The notes: a model not told the origin generated them from the letters alone. A stretch of DNA of 28,953 bases from Symbiodinium natans (GCA_905221605.1 CAJNDS010002451.1:389979-418931), one strand, 5' to 3'; positions 10,501 through 18,992 are shown, counted from the first letter of the stretch. Translations and numbers: made by a program.

Positions 10501-10589
10501 TGTACATATATCCTTGGTTATTCATCTATGGAGAAGGTTTCTCGTTGTTTTTGTTTCGTTTCGTTTTGCTTTGCGGTGGGGAGCAAGGG

Positions 10590-10650
10590 GGGTTTAGGGT
10601 TTAGGGTTTAAGTTTCGGTTTCAGGGTTTAAATTAGCGTTTAGGGTTTAA
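10590..10650 (+). repeat. Short telomeric tract (TTTAGGG)
   Basis: Three good TTTAGGG heptamers, then degenerate ones (TTTAAGT, TTTCAGGG, TTTAAAT). Confidence 0.8.
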
Positions 10651-10770
10651 GGTTTGGTCCCTAAATAAGGTCCCTTAAATTCTTTAAGGGTTTTGAAGTA
10701 TGGGCCCTTGGGTTTTGTAGGCTATATACGGGGTATATATGGAGTTCCCCAACTAATGGTCTACCTTAAT
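10651..10770 (+). repeat. Dispersed telomere-associated sequence, copy 1
   Basis: Directly follows a TTTAGGG tract and contains GAAGTATGGGCCCTT at 10695. That 15-mer recurs after a telomeric tract at 11963, and a close variant occurs at 17664. The flanking words GGTCCCTTA and TTCTT(G/T)AA(G/A) are also shared. Confidence 0.65.
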
Positions 10771-11094
10771 GGGCGATGTACCTACACTAAGCCCTAAGAT
10801 TACAGCTTTACCCGAAGCAACCCTGTACATCAAAGTAAGGTTCCAGTAATCCTCAAACATGTTATGATGCTGACTCAGTTCAGACACAGGTTAAAAGCAT
10901 CAATAAGCCAATGTATGGTAGGGTTTGGTTTGGGCTTGGAATGCGATGCAGCCAATGCGTAAGCTGCAGGTATCTCCCGGAGGGCATCCGCGAACAGAAG
11001 TGATCCTGGTCGGATGGCGGTCGCCGAAATCTCCGAGCATCACCTCCGGGCCACATACTGCCCTTAAAAAATGTATGGGGGCCTGCATCGGCCC
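10771..11094. other. Unique spacer, no supported gene
   Basis: Non-repetitive with balanced composition. Open frames reach 72-74 codons on both strands and overlap one another. No motif is recognisable. Confidence 0.5.
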
Positions 11095-11248
11095 AAATAA
11101 TCATGGGCTTCCCTACTACCCCCCTCTATACTACCTTTTCTAGGTTCACCCCTGAAATAACCTTAATTAGGCTTAAGTATCCCTTAATTTTGGGGGAACA
11201 TAGGGGGGGTAGTATAGAGGGGGGTAGTAGGGAAGCCCATGAAAATAA
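11095..11248. mobile_element. MITE: 142 bp, 35-bp perfect TIRs, AAATAA duplication
   Basis: 11101-11135 is the exact reverse complement of 11208-11242 (arm begins TCATGGGCTTCCC). The 72-bp internal part is AT-rich and non-coding. The hexamer AAATAA lies immediately outside both arms, at 11095-11100 and 11243-11248, as expected for a 6-bp target-site duplication. I infer a non-autonomous DNA transposon; the superfamily cannot be assigned because no transposase is present. Perfect arms suggest recent insertion, or recent copying. Confidence 0.88.
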
Positions 11249-11504
11249 CAATAACAATTTTCCCGGTCATCCTATTGACAGCCCCACTCAAACCCCAAGC
11301 TCTAGTCACAAATTGATGCATCTAACTCCTAACTCATTCACCCACGAAGTCCTCAACCCTAGACGGCTCTCTCTCAGAGAACTCAGCCCGAAAGCTTTGT
11401 GGTTCAGCCCTGAAACCTGAAACCCTTCAACCCTTAGCCCCTGACTGCTATAAACCCCTAGAACAACTAGACCCTAAAGGCGCAAGCCCACAACCCTAAA
11501 AACT
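11249..11504. other. Spacer, no supported gene
   Basis: Unique sequence with scattered CCCTA-type words at its right end. The 105-codon + frame at 11103-11420 simply reads through the MITE and has no recognisable domain. Confidence 0.5.
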
Positions 11505-11762
11505 ACACCCTAAACCCTAAACCCTTAACCCTTAACCCTTTACCCCTAATCCCTAAATCCCTAAATCCCTAAATCCCTAAACCCTAAAACCCTAAACCCT
11601 AAAACCCTAAAACCCTAAAACCCTAAAACCCTAAAACCCTAAAACCCTAACACCCAAAAACCCTAAAACCCTAACACCCAAAAACCCAAAATCCCTAAAA
11701 CCCTAAAACCCTAAAACCCTAACACCCTAACACCCAAAAAACCCAAAAACCCTAAACCCTAT
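11505..11762 (-). repeat. Variant telomeric tract rich in CCCTAAAA octamers
   Basis: Starts with CCCTAAA and CCCTTAA variants, then from about 11582 is dominated by the octamer CCCTAAAA, with CACCCAAAAA derivatives. This differs from the heptameric tracts elsewhere in the window. Confidence 0.9.
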
Positions 11763-11884
11763 ACGCTCCACAAGCAGCCCGAAGCCCGCGCGAGATCTCG
11801 GGCTTGGCTCTTCGCGCATGCGAGCGCAGCCGAATAGGAGACAAGGTCGAATCCTGTGTCTAAGGGAGCTTGCATGGCCCCTGA
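11763..11884. other. Short unique spacer between opposed telomeric tracts
   Basis: GC-rich and non-repetitive. Separates a CCCTAAA-orientation tract from a TTTAGGG-orientation tract (tail-to-tail arrangement). Confidence 0.5.
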
Positions 11885-11962
11885 GGGTTTAGGGTTTAGG
11901 GTTTAGGGTTTAGGGTTTAGGGTTAGGGTTTAGGGTTTAGGGTTTAGGGTTTAGGGTTTAGG
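11885..11962 (+). repeat. Telomeric tract (TTTAGGG, about 11 copies)
   Basis: Almost perfect TTTAGGG heptamers with a single 6-mer slip (TTAGGG) near 11925. Confidence 0.93.
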
Positions 11963-12020
11963 GAAGTATGGGCCCTTATCTTCTTGAAAGGGTTCATGTG
12001 AAGGGGCCCTGCAACTAGCC
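11963..12020 (+). repeat. Dispersed telomere-associated sequence, copy 2
   Basis: Begins GAAGTATGGGCCCTT immediately after the telomeric tract and continues with TTCTTGAAAGGG. Shared with 10651-10770 and 17627-17720. Confidence 0.6.
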
Positions 12021-13030
12021 TCAACACTATGACCCGCTTCAGGGTTTGCTTTTCGGAGTTTGGGAGTGTTTCGGGCGCAGGTGGTGTGATTGAGCATCCA
12101 GCTTCTTGGGCTTGTATCGAATCTTCGCGGGCTTCGGGCTTCTATCGAGTCTTCGCGGGCTTCGAGCGTTGTAGAGTTTGGGGCCTTAAGAACACTGTGC
12201 TGCGTGTTCCTGCAACATGCGGGCTGCTTTGCGCGAATGGTGGTGACTGGTAGTGCTCGTTGTGAATGATCCTCAGTGCTCGCCAGGGTTTTCCTTCTCG
12301 ATTGCCTGGAGACATCAAGGTACCTAAAATGTCCTGGGGTTGAGAGTTTAGGATTTATTGACTGGGAATGACCTGGAAGCTTGGTATAGTCTTAATCGGG
12401 AAAGTTTGGGGGCTTGACTTTTAGAACTTTGTTTAGGAGACTTAGGAATGCATGTTCGCGATCTCGGCATGCGTTTGTGGACCGCCTGGTGAGCAAATCC
12501 TGCCCAGCCCCTGACAGCTCCAAACACCTAACCCCACAACGCCTACACCCTAAACCGCAAAAAACACACCTAGAACCCCAACACACCTAAACCCCCGCAG
12601 CATCAACCATGCTAACCCTAACACCCGTTTACTGCTTCGATGCGCCAATATGTCTGTGATGCTTCCCGACGCGCATGTTGCAGGACAAGCTGCCGGAGCG
12701 TTTGTTTAGGGTTTAGGGAACAGGGATGTCTAGCGATTTCGGGAAGCTTTGTTCCGGTAAAGTAGCACCGCAAGCCCTAAAGCCTGACTTAAGTTGCTAA
12801 GCTTCTAAGCCCTAAACACTTCCTTTTTGTTCCGTCCTAAAACCATATAAATTCTAATACCCTGAACCCTAAGCCCTGAAGTTTGTAACTCGAACCCTAA
12901 AGCCCCCCTGCGTTTGCAGGCTGAGGTTTGCAGAATCAATCGTGGCAAGCCTTATTATCAGCCCCCCAAGCCCTATCAGCCAAGTCCAAACCCTATAAGC
13001 CCCCGAAACAAGGTTTTAAGGGTTCTGTGG
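12021..13030. other. Unique spacer with minor duplications
   Basis: No supported gene. A 28-bp tandem duplication containing TCTTCGCGGGCTTCG lies at about 12116-12166. Isolated CCCTAAA and TTTAGGG words occur at about 12546, 12709 and 12867. Open frames are at most 74 codons. Confidence 0.5.
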
Positions 13031-13150
13031 TTTCTAGGATTTCTAGAGTTTTTAGGCTTTCTAGGCTTTCTAGGCTTTCTAGGCTTTCTAGGCTTTCCAG
13101 GCTTTCTAGGCTTTCTAGGCTTGCAAGGCTTGCTACGTAGGCTTTCTAGG
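13031..13150. repeat. 10-bp tandem repeat (TTTCTAGGCT)
   Basis: About ten copies of TTTCTAGGCT with TTTCCAGGCT and TTGCAAGGCT variants. It produces artificial GFLGFL-like and KPRKPR-like peptides on the two strands. Confidence 0.92.
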
Positions 13151-13224
13151 GCAGAGTCTAAGTGATATCTGAATAGAACCCGCACCCCGGATATAAACAC
13201 ATTCTCAAGCAAAAACCCTACCCC

Positions 13225-13466
13225 CTGTCCCCCCTTATACTAACGGCCCTTAATAGGGATTATCATAGGGGGTCCTATGATCCCCATTAAGGACATAGTA
13301 CCCCTAAACCCTAAACCCTAAACCCTAAACCCTAAACCCTAAACCCTAAACCCTAAACCCTAAACCCTAAACCCTAAACCCTAAACCCTAAACCCTAAAC
13401 CCTAAACCCTAAACCCTAAACCCTAAAATCCTTACTCAGGACTGTTAGTATAAGGGAGAACATCCC
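13225..13466. mobile_element. Foldback element, family A, copy 2, with telomeric tract inside
   Basis: The left arm (CCTTATACTAACGGCCCTTA from 13234) and right arm (ending CTGTTAGTATAAGGGAGAAC, then ATCCC at 13466) match family A copies at 791-896 and 18797-18895. A second smaller hairpin lies in the left half (CCTTAATAGGGATTATCATAGG region pairing with 13274-13292). The centre is enlarged by about 18 CCCTAAA heptamers absent from the other two copies. Confidence 0.75.
13303..13427 (-). repeat. Telomeric tract inside foldback element
   Basis: About 18 perfect CCCTAAA heptamers, flanked by family A sequence on both sides. Confidence 0.95.
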
Positions 13467-13595
13467 GAGGCATGCCCTTAAACGAAGTTTTGGGGTCTGC
13501 AAAAATCCTCAGTTCTCCCTTTTTTTGGTTAAGGGTATGGGTTTGGGGCATGTTGAATTATTCTTCGACTAGACTAAAGCTTAAAGCTGAATTTT

Positions 13596-13783
13596 GCAAA
13601 CCCTAAACCCTAAACCCCAAACCCTACACCCTAGGCGCTAAACCCTAAACCCGAATAAGCCCTAAGCCCTAAGCCCTAAACCCTAAACCCTAAACCCTAA
13701 ACCCTAAACCCTAAACCCTAAACCCTAAACCCTAAACCCTAAACCCTAAACCCTACACCCTACACCCTACACCCTACACCCCT
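13596..13783 (-). repeat. Telomeric tract with CCCTAAG and CCCTACA variants
   Basis: Perfect CCCTAAA core with CCCTAAG copies on the left and four successive CCCTACA copies on the right end. Confidence 0.93.
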
Positions 13784-13913
13784 AGCCTTGCCTCCCGAGT
13801 TGCCACGCTCGCCGCCCCGATGCTGTTTGCAGCTCACATGGGGACCCGCAAGCTGGGAGTCCACATTGCCTGGAGCCCGGACTTCTAAGGTTTAGAGGTT
13901 AGGTTTATGTAGG
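13784..13913. other. Short unique spacer
   Basis: GC-rich, no gene or repeat recognisable. Confidence 0.5.
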
Positions 13914-14045
13914 GTTTAGGGTTTTAAGGACGGTGTAATAAGGTCTGGGTGTTTCCAGGTAAGTATGTTTATAAAACATTAGCAGTTTAGGGTTTTTAAG
14001 GACGGTGTAGTAAGGTTTGGGTTGTTTCCAGGTGAGCATGTTATT
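13914..14045 (+). repeat. 73-bp tandem duplication with splice-donor-like words
   Basis: Two copies (from about 13914 and 13986) share TTTAGGGTTTT, AAGGACGGTGTA, TAAGGT and GTTTCCAGGT. They contain CCAGGTAAGTATG and CCAGGTGAGCATG respectively, both resembling 5' splice sites. No exon can be supported. Confidence 0.8.
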
Positions 14046-14349
14046 CCGTGACGTGCGGCTCTTGAGTCTCCGGCCGTTTGTGTGGATGCCGATACTTTCT
14101 CGCACAGTAGTCCGGTTCTGCGCCACCCTCAGCTGTAGGGTGGTGCTTTTCACCATGTAAGCCTCGTCGATGTAGTTCAGTTTTGCGCAGCCTTGCAGCC
14201 TACTTGTAGCTTTCTTTGTACGCAGGGTTCTTCAGCCCTAAACCCTAAGCCCCTTTGTTAACCCCCACAGTTGGGTCCCCTTTTTTGACAGTTTAGGGGC
14301 TTTTTTCCCGAAAGCATCGCGAAGGGTTCTTCCGTGCGGAGCCCTCTGA
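14046..14349. other. Unique spacer, no supported gene
   Basis: Nothing recognisable apart from a short CCCTAAACCCTAAGCCCC fragment near 14236. Confidence 0.5.
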
Positions 14350-14625
14350 CCCAACAACATAGACTGAAGTGCACAGAGGTGAAGTGCATAGAGTGAAGTG
14401 CATAGAGTCAAGTGCATAGAGTGAAGCGCATAGAGTCAAGCGCATAGAGTCAAGTGCATAGAGTCAAGTGCATAGAGTGAATTGCATAGTGTGAAGTGCA
14501 TAGTGTCAAGTGCATAGAGTGAATTGCATAGAGTTGCATAGAGTGAATTGCATAGAGTGAATTGTGCATAGAGTGAATTGTGCATAGAGTGAATTGCATA
14601 GAGTGAATTGCATAGAGTTTAGTAC
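14350..14625 (+). repeat. 14-bp minisatellite (AAGTGCATAGAGTS)
   Basis: About 19 imperfect copies of AAGTGCATAGAGT(G/C), drifting to AATTGCATAGAGTG in the right half. Related words recur at 16138-16215 and 16985-17290. Confidence 0.93.
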
Positions 14626-14752
14626 AAGTTAATAGAAATTACGAGATTTACGTAGAATTTAGTAGACCCTCGTACCCAGTCCTAGATTTCTTAATTAAAA
14701 TTACTGTTTCTAAGGCGGCGGGCTGGGTTGACATCGCCAATCGGGATTGCAG
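14626..14752. other. Spacer between minisatellites
   Basis: AT-rich then GC-rich unique sequence; no gene. Confidence 0.5.
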
Positions 14753-15223
14753 CCCTCTGCGGGTTTCGGCGTGGTCGCGGTGCTAAAACCGTCGTTCTTT
14801 TACGTTTCTTTCTGTGCGCGGACAACCCTCTGCGGGTTTCACCGTGGTCGCGGTGCTAAAACCGTCGTTTTTTTTACATTTCTTCTGTCCGCGGACAACC
14901 CTCTGCGGGCGATCGCCGGGTCGCGGCGCTAAAACCGTCGTTTTTTTTTACGTTTCTTTCTGTCCGCGGACAACCCTCTGCGGCTGTGTTTGGTACTTTT
15001 TTTCGCGCGCGCAGACACCCTCTGCGGGTTTCGGCGTTGGCGCGGTGCCAAAACCGTCGTGTTGTTGCGTTTTTTGACATACAAACGTAACCCCTCTGCG
15101 GGTTTCGGCGTTGGCGCGGTCCCAGAACCGTCGTGTTTGTGCGTTTCTTGACATACAAACGTAACCCCTCTGCGGGCTTTCGCGTGGTTGCGGTGCCAAA
15201 ACCGTCGTGTTTTTGCGTTTTTT
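14753..15223 (+). repeat. About 72-bp tandem array, seven copies
   Basis: Units start with CCCTCTGCGGG near 14753, 14826, 14899, 14973, 15018, 15092 and 15165, with one short unit. They include GCGGTGCTAAAACCGTCGT followed by a T-run. Overlapping frames on both strands (up to 94 codons) are array by-products. Confidence 0.93.
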
Positions 15224-15613
15224 CGACTTTTGTAGTACAGACGTAGTACGCGGGGGACTTCCGTGGTTGTTTTTTTGCGACTTTATAGTAGTACAGACGT
15301 AGTACGCCAGGGACTGCCGTGGCTGTTTTGTTTTGACTCTTGTAGTACAGACGTAGTACGCCGGGGACTGCCGTGGCTGGAAAGTCGACTTTGCTAGTAC
15401 AAATCTAGTACGCCGGGGACGCCCGGAGCTGGCGTGGCTGGAAAGTCGACTTTTGTAGTACTACAGACGTATACGCCGCGGACACGCGGAGCTTCCGTGG
15501 CTGGAAAGTCGATTTTTGTAGCACAGACGTAGTACGCCGCAGACACGCGGAGCTTCCGTGGCTGGAAAGTCGACTTTTGTAGTACAGACGTAGTACGCCG
15601 CGGACACGCGGAG
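15224..15613 (+). repeat. About 52-63-bp tandem array, seven copies
   Basis: Units begin GACTTTTGTAGTACAGACGT near 15224, 15280, 15334, 15387, 15448, 15511 and 15571. Later units carry an extra ACACGCGGAGCTTCC. A reverse-strand frame of 333 codons (16395-15394) runs across this and the next arrays and reads into the C-tract as polyglycine; I regard it as spurious. Confidence 0.92.
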
Positions 15614-15740
15614 AATAGCATGGTAACGGACATCTGGGCGCTTGAAAAACACCGTAAATAGCATGGTAACGGACATCTGGGCGCTTGAAAACACCGCAAA
15701 TAGCATGGTAACGGACTTCCGCGCTCGTGAAGACACGGGG
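15614..15740 (+). repeat. 43-bp tandem repeat, three copies
   Basis: AATAGCATGGTAACGGACAT followed by CTGGGCGCTTGAAAA, starting near 15614, 15657 and 15700. The third copy diverges into TCCGCGCTCG. Confidence 0.9.
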
Positions 15741-15757
15741 ATGTTTTTGTCTTTTCT

Positions 15758-16133
15758 CGTCGAAAACCTCGCAAATATCGTGGGACTCGATTTCCGGGAT
15801 GTCGAAACCATCGCAAATATCGTGGGACTCGAATTGCGGGGCCTCGAAAACCTCGCAAATATCGTGGGACTCGAATTCCGGGATGTCGAAACCATCGCAA
15901 ATATCGAGGGACTCGAATTCCTCGAAAACCTCGCAAAATTTCGTGGGACTCGAATGCCGGGGCACTCGAATTCCGGGATGTCGAAACCATCGCAAATATC
16001 GTGGGACTCGACAGCCGTCGAAAACCACGCAAATAGCGTGGGACTCGAATTCCGCGATGTCGAAACCCTCGCAAATATCGTGGGACTCGAATTCCGGGGC
16101 CTCGAAAACCTCGCCCAATTCCGGGGCGTCGCA
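15758..16133 (+). repeat. About 42-bp tandem array, about nine copies
   Basis: Units contain CGCAAATATCGTGGGACTCG and ATTCCGGG(A/G) followed by TGTCGAAACC or CCTCGAAAACC, so two subtypes alternate. The + strand frame of 175 codons at 15642-16169 is open because the period is divisible by three; no domain is recognised. Confidence 0.92.
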
Positions 16134-16137
16134 GTGG

Positions 16138-16215
16138 AAGTGCATAGAAGTGCAGTGCACAGAGTCTAGAATCTAGAACCATATAAGTGCATACAGTTGT
16201 CCAAGTGCATTCAGG
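16138..16215 (+). repeat. Dispersed GTGCATA words
   Basis: AAGTGCATAGAAGTGCAGTG, AAGTGCATACAGTTG and CAAGTGCATTCAG are degenerate relatives of the 14-bp array at 14350-14625. Confidence 0.8.
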
Positions 16216-16253
16216 ATAGTGCGCGCCACTGCGGCCTGCGGGAACATAAGCCA

Positions 16254-16387
16254 GCCCCCCCCCCCCCTCCCCCCCCCCCTCCCCCCCCCCTCTCTTGTTC
16301 ATGGCCCCCCCCCCCCCCCCCTCCCCCCCCCCCCCTCCCCCCCCCCTCCCCCCCCCCCCTCCCCCCCCCCCCCCCCCCCCCCCCCCC
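16254..16387. repeat. Long poly-C tract
   Basis: About 130 bp of C with single T interruptions and one TCTCTTGTTCATGG interruption near 16291. Length is likely unreliable in the assembly. Confidence 0.95.
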
Positions 16388-16783
16388 TTGGTCAATAACA
16401 GTGTTCTTAATAGGGTTTCACTTGATTTTAATTAACGCTTTAGTAGGACTTCTTTTGATTCTAATCGGGTTTTTGTTACTTTTGAAAGATTTCCAATAAT
16501 ATGAATGAGATTTTTATCCCTTCTAATAAGATTTGTATTAGGTTTAACGGGATTCGTATTGAAATAATAGAAATCCTTGTCGAATTAAGTTCAACTCCTA
16601 TTACAATTGATTGAACTGCTATTAAAATTAGTCGAAGTCCGATTAGAAATGCTACGAAAAAAGAAGGCAAATAGAAATCTTGTTACATTAATAGAAATCC
16701 TCTTGAAATTAGAAGGATTCCGAATAAAAAGCAATAGGAATCCTACCAAACATGGCAGAGGAAATGTGGAATTGAGCATGGGG
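16388..16783. repeat. AT-rich core between poly-C and poly-G, degenerate short repeats
   Basis: Imperfect words such as GATTCTAATCGGG in the T-rich left part and CCGATTAGAAATGC or AATAGAAATCCTCTTGAAAT in the A-rich right part suggest an old inverted arrangement of short repeats. No frame longer than 64 codons lies wholly inside it. Confidence 0.6.
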
Positions 16784-16934
16784 GGGGGGGGCCCCCCCCC
16801 CCCCTTTCTTTGTGGGGGGGGGGGGGGGGGGAGGGGGGGGAGGGGGGTTTGTTGGGTGAGGGGGGGGGGGGGGGGGGGGAGGGGGGGGGGGAGGGGGGGG
16901 GGGGGGGGGGGGGAGGGGGGGGGGAGGGGGGGGG
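16784..16934. repeat. Long poly-G tract
   Basis: Starts with a G11-C13 pair, then G runs interrupted by A or T (for example GGGAGGG) over about 120 bp. It mirrors the poly-C tract 400 bp upstream in inverted sense. Confidence 0.95.
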
Positions 16935-16984
16935 TTACCTTGAATATCCGCAGGCCTCTTTTTTACGCACTCTCTTAGCATTCA

Positions 16985-17290
16985 GTTCAAGTGCATATCT
17001 GCCTTTTGGACAGTTCTGGTCGAATGCACTTGCTCAAATGCATAGAGTTCAACAGTGTCGAGTTCAAGTCCGTTAACCTCATATGTAGAGAATTCCAACG
17101 AAGTGCATAGAGTTGACCACAAGTGCATGGCATTCAACTCAACACACACTTGAATGCCATGCACTGCAAGTGCATACACGTCCAGTATACCAGTGCAGTA
17201 TACAAGTGAGTATGCAACCATGTAAGTGCATACACGTGTCCAAGTGCATACAATTCGAGTGCAAGGAGTCAAGTGCATGGAGTCAACACA
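16985..17290 (+). repeat. Cluster of GTGCATA-type repeats
   Basis: At least ten words of the AAGTGCATAGAGTTG or AAGTGCATACACGT type, same orientation as at 14350-14625. Includes a small hairpin: AGTGCATGGCATTCAA at 17122-17137 is the exact reverse complement of 17150-17165. Confidence 0.85.
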
Positions 17291-17885
17291 CGGCAAATCG
17301 ATGCTTTCGGGCCATCCCTCTTCTAGTTTTTGTTTTGAAAAATAGTAAGGTGCTTCCGAAACTTTAGGGGTCCTCCGATTTCTCAGGAGGTTTCTCGTAG
17401 GTTTGGGGGGTACAATTGGGGTACCCTAATCTCCAGAAACTTGCCATATAGGCTTATAGAGTTTAGGGTTTAGGGTTTAGGGTAGTATAGGCTTTGGGGG
17501 TATATGGGCAGTTCTCTAAATCATGCTCGATGTGGGGGGAACCGTGAATAATCAGAATTATTCTAGGCTCCGCAGCCCAAAAAGGGGCTTCGTTACTTCT
17601 TGGGGTTTAGGTTTTAGGGTTTAGGGCCCCTTAATATGGTCCCTTACCTTCTTGAAGCTGTTCTGAAGTATGGCCCTTGGCGTTATAGGGTGTACAAGGG
17701 AAACTCGAAACTCCTAACTCCTACACTAGCTACCCCCACCCTAAACCCTAAACCCTAAACCCTAAGCCCCCAACTCGAAACGCTGCGTAGCAAGATCGCG
17801 AGGCTGGGGTTTCCTCCAGCGGGAATTTTCTGTGAGCGAGGCCTTCGGGTGTATGGGTGATAGGAAAAGAAATTCAAAGGCCCCT
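17291..17885. other. Telomere-repeat mosaic, no gene
   Basis: Contains TTTAGGG fragments at 17461-17484 and about 17600-17625 and CCCTAAA at about 17738-17766, with unique spacers between. No supported open frame. Confidence 0.55.
17627..17720 (+). repeat. Dispersed telomere-associated sequence, copy 3
   Basis: CCTTAATATGGTCCCTTACC, TTCTTGAAG and GAAGTATGGCCCTTGG parallel 10651-10770. It again follows a TTTAGGG fragment. A partial relative at about 17480-17535 shares the TATAGGCT..GGGGTATAT..AGTTC order. Confidence 0.6.
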
Positions 17886-17970
17886 GGGTTTAGGGTTTAG
17901 GGTTTAGGGTTTAGGGTTTAGGGTTTAGGGTTGAGGGTTGAGGGTTGAGGGTTTAGGTTAGGGTTTAGGG
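17886..17970 (+). repeat. Telomeric tract (TTTAGGG and TTGAGGG)
   Basis: About six TTTAGGG heptamers, three TTGAGGG variants, then TTTAGG and TTTAGGG. Confidence 0.92.
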
Positions 17971-18249
17971 TCTATCCATCCTTGTTTAAAGGCGGAAAGG
18001 TTGGAGATGGTTGCAGAGCTCTACGCTTGAGCCCAAGACCGTGAGTCCTACTTCCCTCCATATCCCTTTCTGTACTTATACATGTATGTACGTACCTAAG
18101 CATTGATGAATGCATGTATGTGCGCGTCTGTATGTAAGTATGTGTGTGATTGGCCCGAACTCGAAGACCAACAAGCACGAAGATCCTGAAAGTTTGCCAT
18201 TGACCTTCGAGTAGCTCGTGAACTTCAAGAACGGGTGTAGAGTAAAGGG
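17971..18249. other. Spacer with TGTATG-rich microsatellite-like part
   Basis: 18075-18150 is rich in CATGTATG and TGTATGTA words. The rest is unique. No gene seen. Confidence 0.5.
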
Positions 18250-18282
18250 GTTAGGGTTTAGGGTTTAGGGTTTAGGGTTAGG
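18250..18282 (+). repeat. Short telomeric tract
   Basis: Four TTTAGGG-type heptamers ending in TTAGG. Confidence 0.85.
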
Positions 18283-18584
18283 TATTACAAATGGGAGATA
18301 CACTCTAGAGGAACCCTCTGAACCCCCAATAGTTGAGGAAGAACATGGTAAAGTATATGCATCAGGAACGGAATACTTCGTAACTGACTAGATAACCTTT
18401 AGCCTTTTGGGGTGTATACTTACATAATCCTACCATAGCTGAAACGGTAACCTTTTTTGGCCCAGGGAGCTCAGCAACTGGGAATAGAGGTGCGTCGGCC
18501 CTTCTCGTGGTTTAAGCAGAGTGCACAGGGCTTCTCGTAGCGCATCGTGTTTTTTTTAGACTTAAGGACCCTGGGGATTGAGGT
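18283..18584. other. Unique spacer, no gene seen
   Basis: No repeat or open frame worth reporting. Confidence 0.5.
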
Positions 18585-18690
18585 TTGGTTTAGGGTTTTT
18601 GGGTTTGGGTTTTAGGCTTAAGGGTTTTAGGGTTCTAAGCTTTAGGGGTTAAGGTTTAGGGTTGAGGGTTTAGGGTTTAGGGCTTCAGGG
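18585..18690 (+). repeat. Degenerate telomeric tract
   Basis: TTTAGGG mixed with TTTTGGG, TTTAGGC, TTTTAGGG and TTGAGGG variants: an older, mutated tract. Confidence 0.8.
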
Positions 18691-18796
18691 TCGTGAGCCC
18701 TCAAAAGTTTTCATCACCTGCTCGGCAGGTCAGGAGAAAGAAGTGATGCCTGGGCTTGGGCCTTGATGGCTGATGAGCCTTCTAGGGGTTGTAGGC

Positions 18797-18895
18797 TGGG
18801 ATGTTTCCGCCTTATACTAACAGTCCTTAATCGAGATTATAGTCGGTGGTACTAGATTCCCAGAAAGGACTGGTAGTATAAGGGGCAGCATCCCA
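18797..18895. mobile_element. Foldback element, family A, copy 3
   Basis: Left arm TGGGATGTTTCCGCCTTATA then CTAACAGTCCTT (18797-18828). Right arm from 18865 is AAGGACTGGTAGTATAAGGG then GCAGCATCCCA. The arms pair with few mismatches over about 31 bp. This is the most compact member and gives the likely family ends TGGGATG and CATCCCA. No obvious target-site duplication. Confidence 0.8.
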
Positions 18896-18992
18896 AGTTA
18901 GAGAGCCTGTAAACCCTAAGCACAATACATCCTTTCCGAACCCTCAAACCGTTTTGAACCGCTCAGCTGTCATCATATGTCGCCCTAACCCC
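18896..18992. other. Short unique spacer
   Basis: Nothing recognisable. Confidence 0.5.

Noticed and set aside
11845-11856. GGTCGAATCC, similar to a tRNA T-arm or B-box
   Set aside because: Lacks one base of the GGTTCGANNCC consensus, and no matching acceptor, D-arm or anticodon stem could be arranged around it.
15394-16395. 333-codon minus strand frame
   Set aside because: Reads the poly-C tract as polyglycine and then two minisatellites; three other frames overlap it.
16810-17076. Glycine-rich or proline-rich protein frames across homopolymer tracts (also 21635-21982)
   Set aside because: Translation of poly-G or poly-C in any frame gives such peptides; no flanking coding signal.
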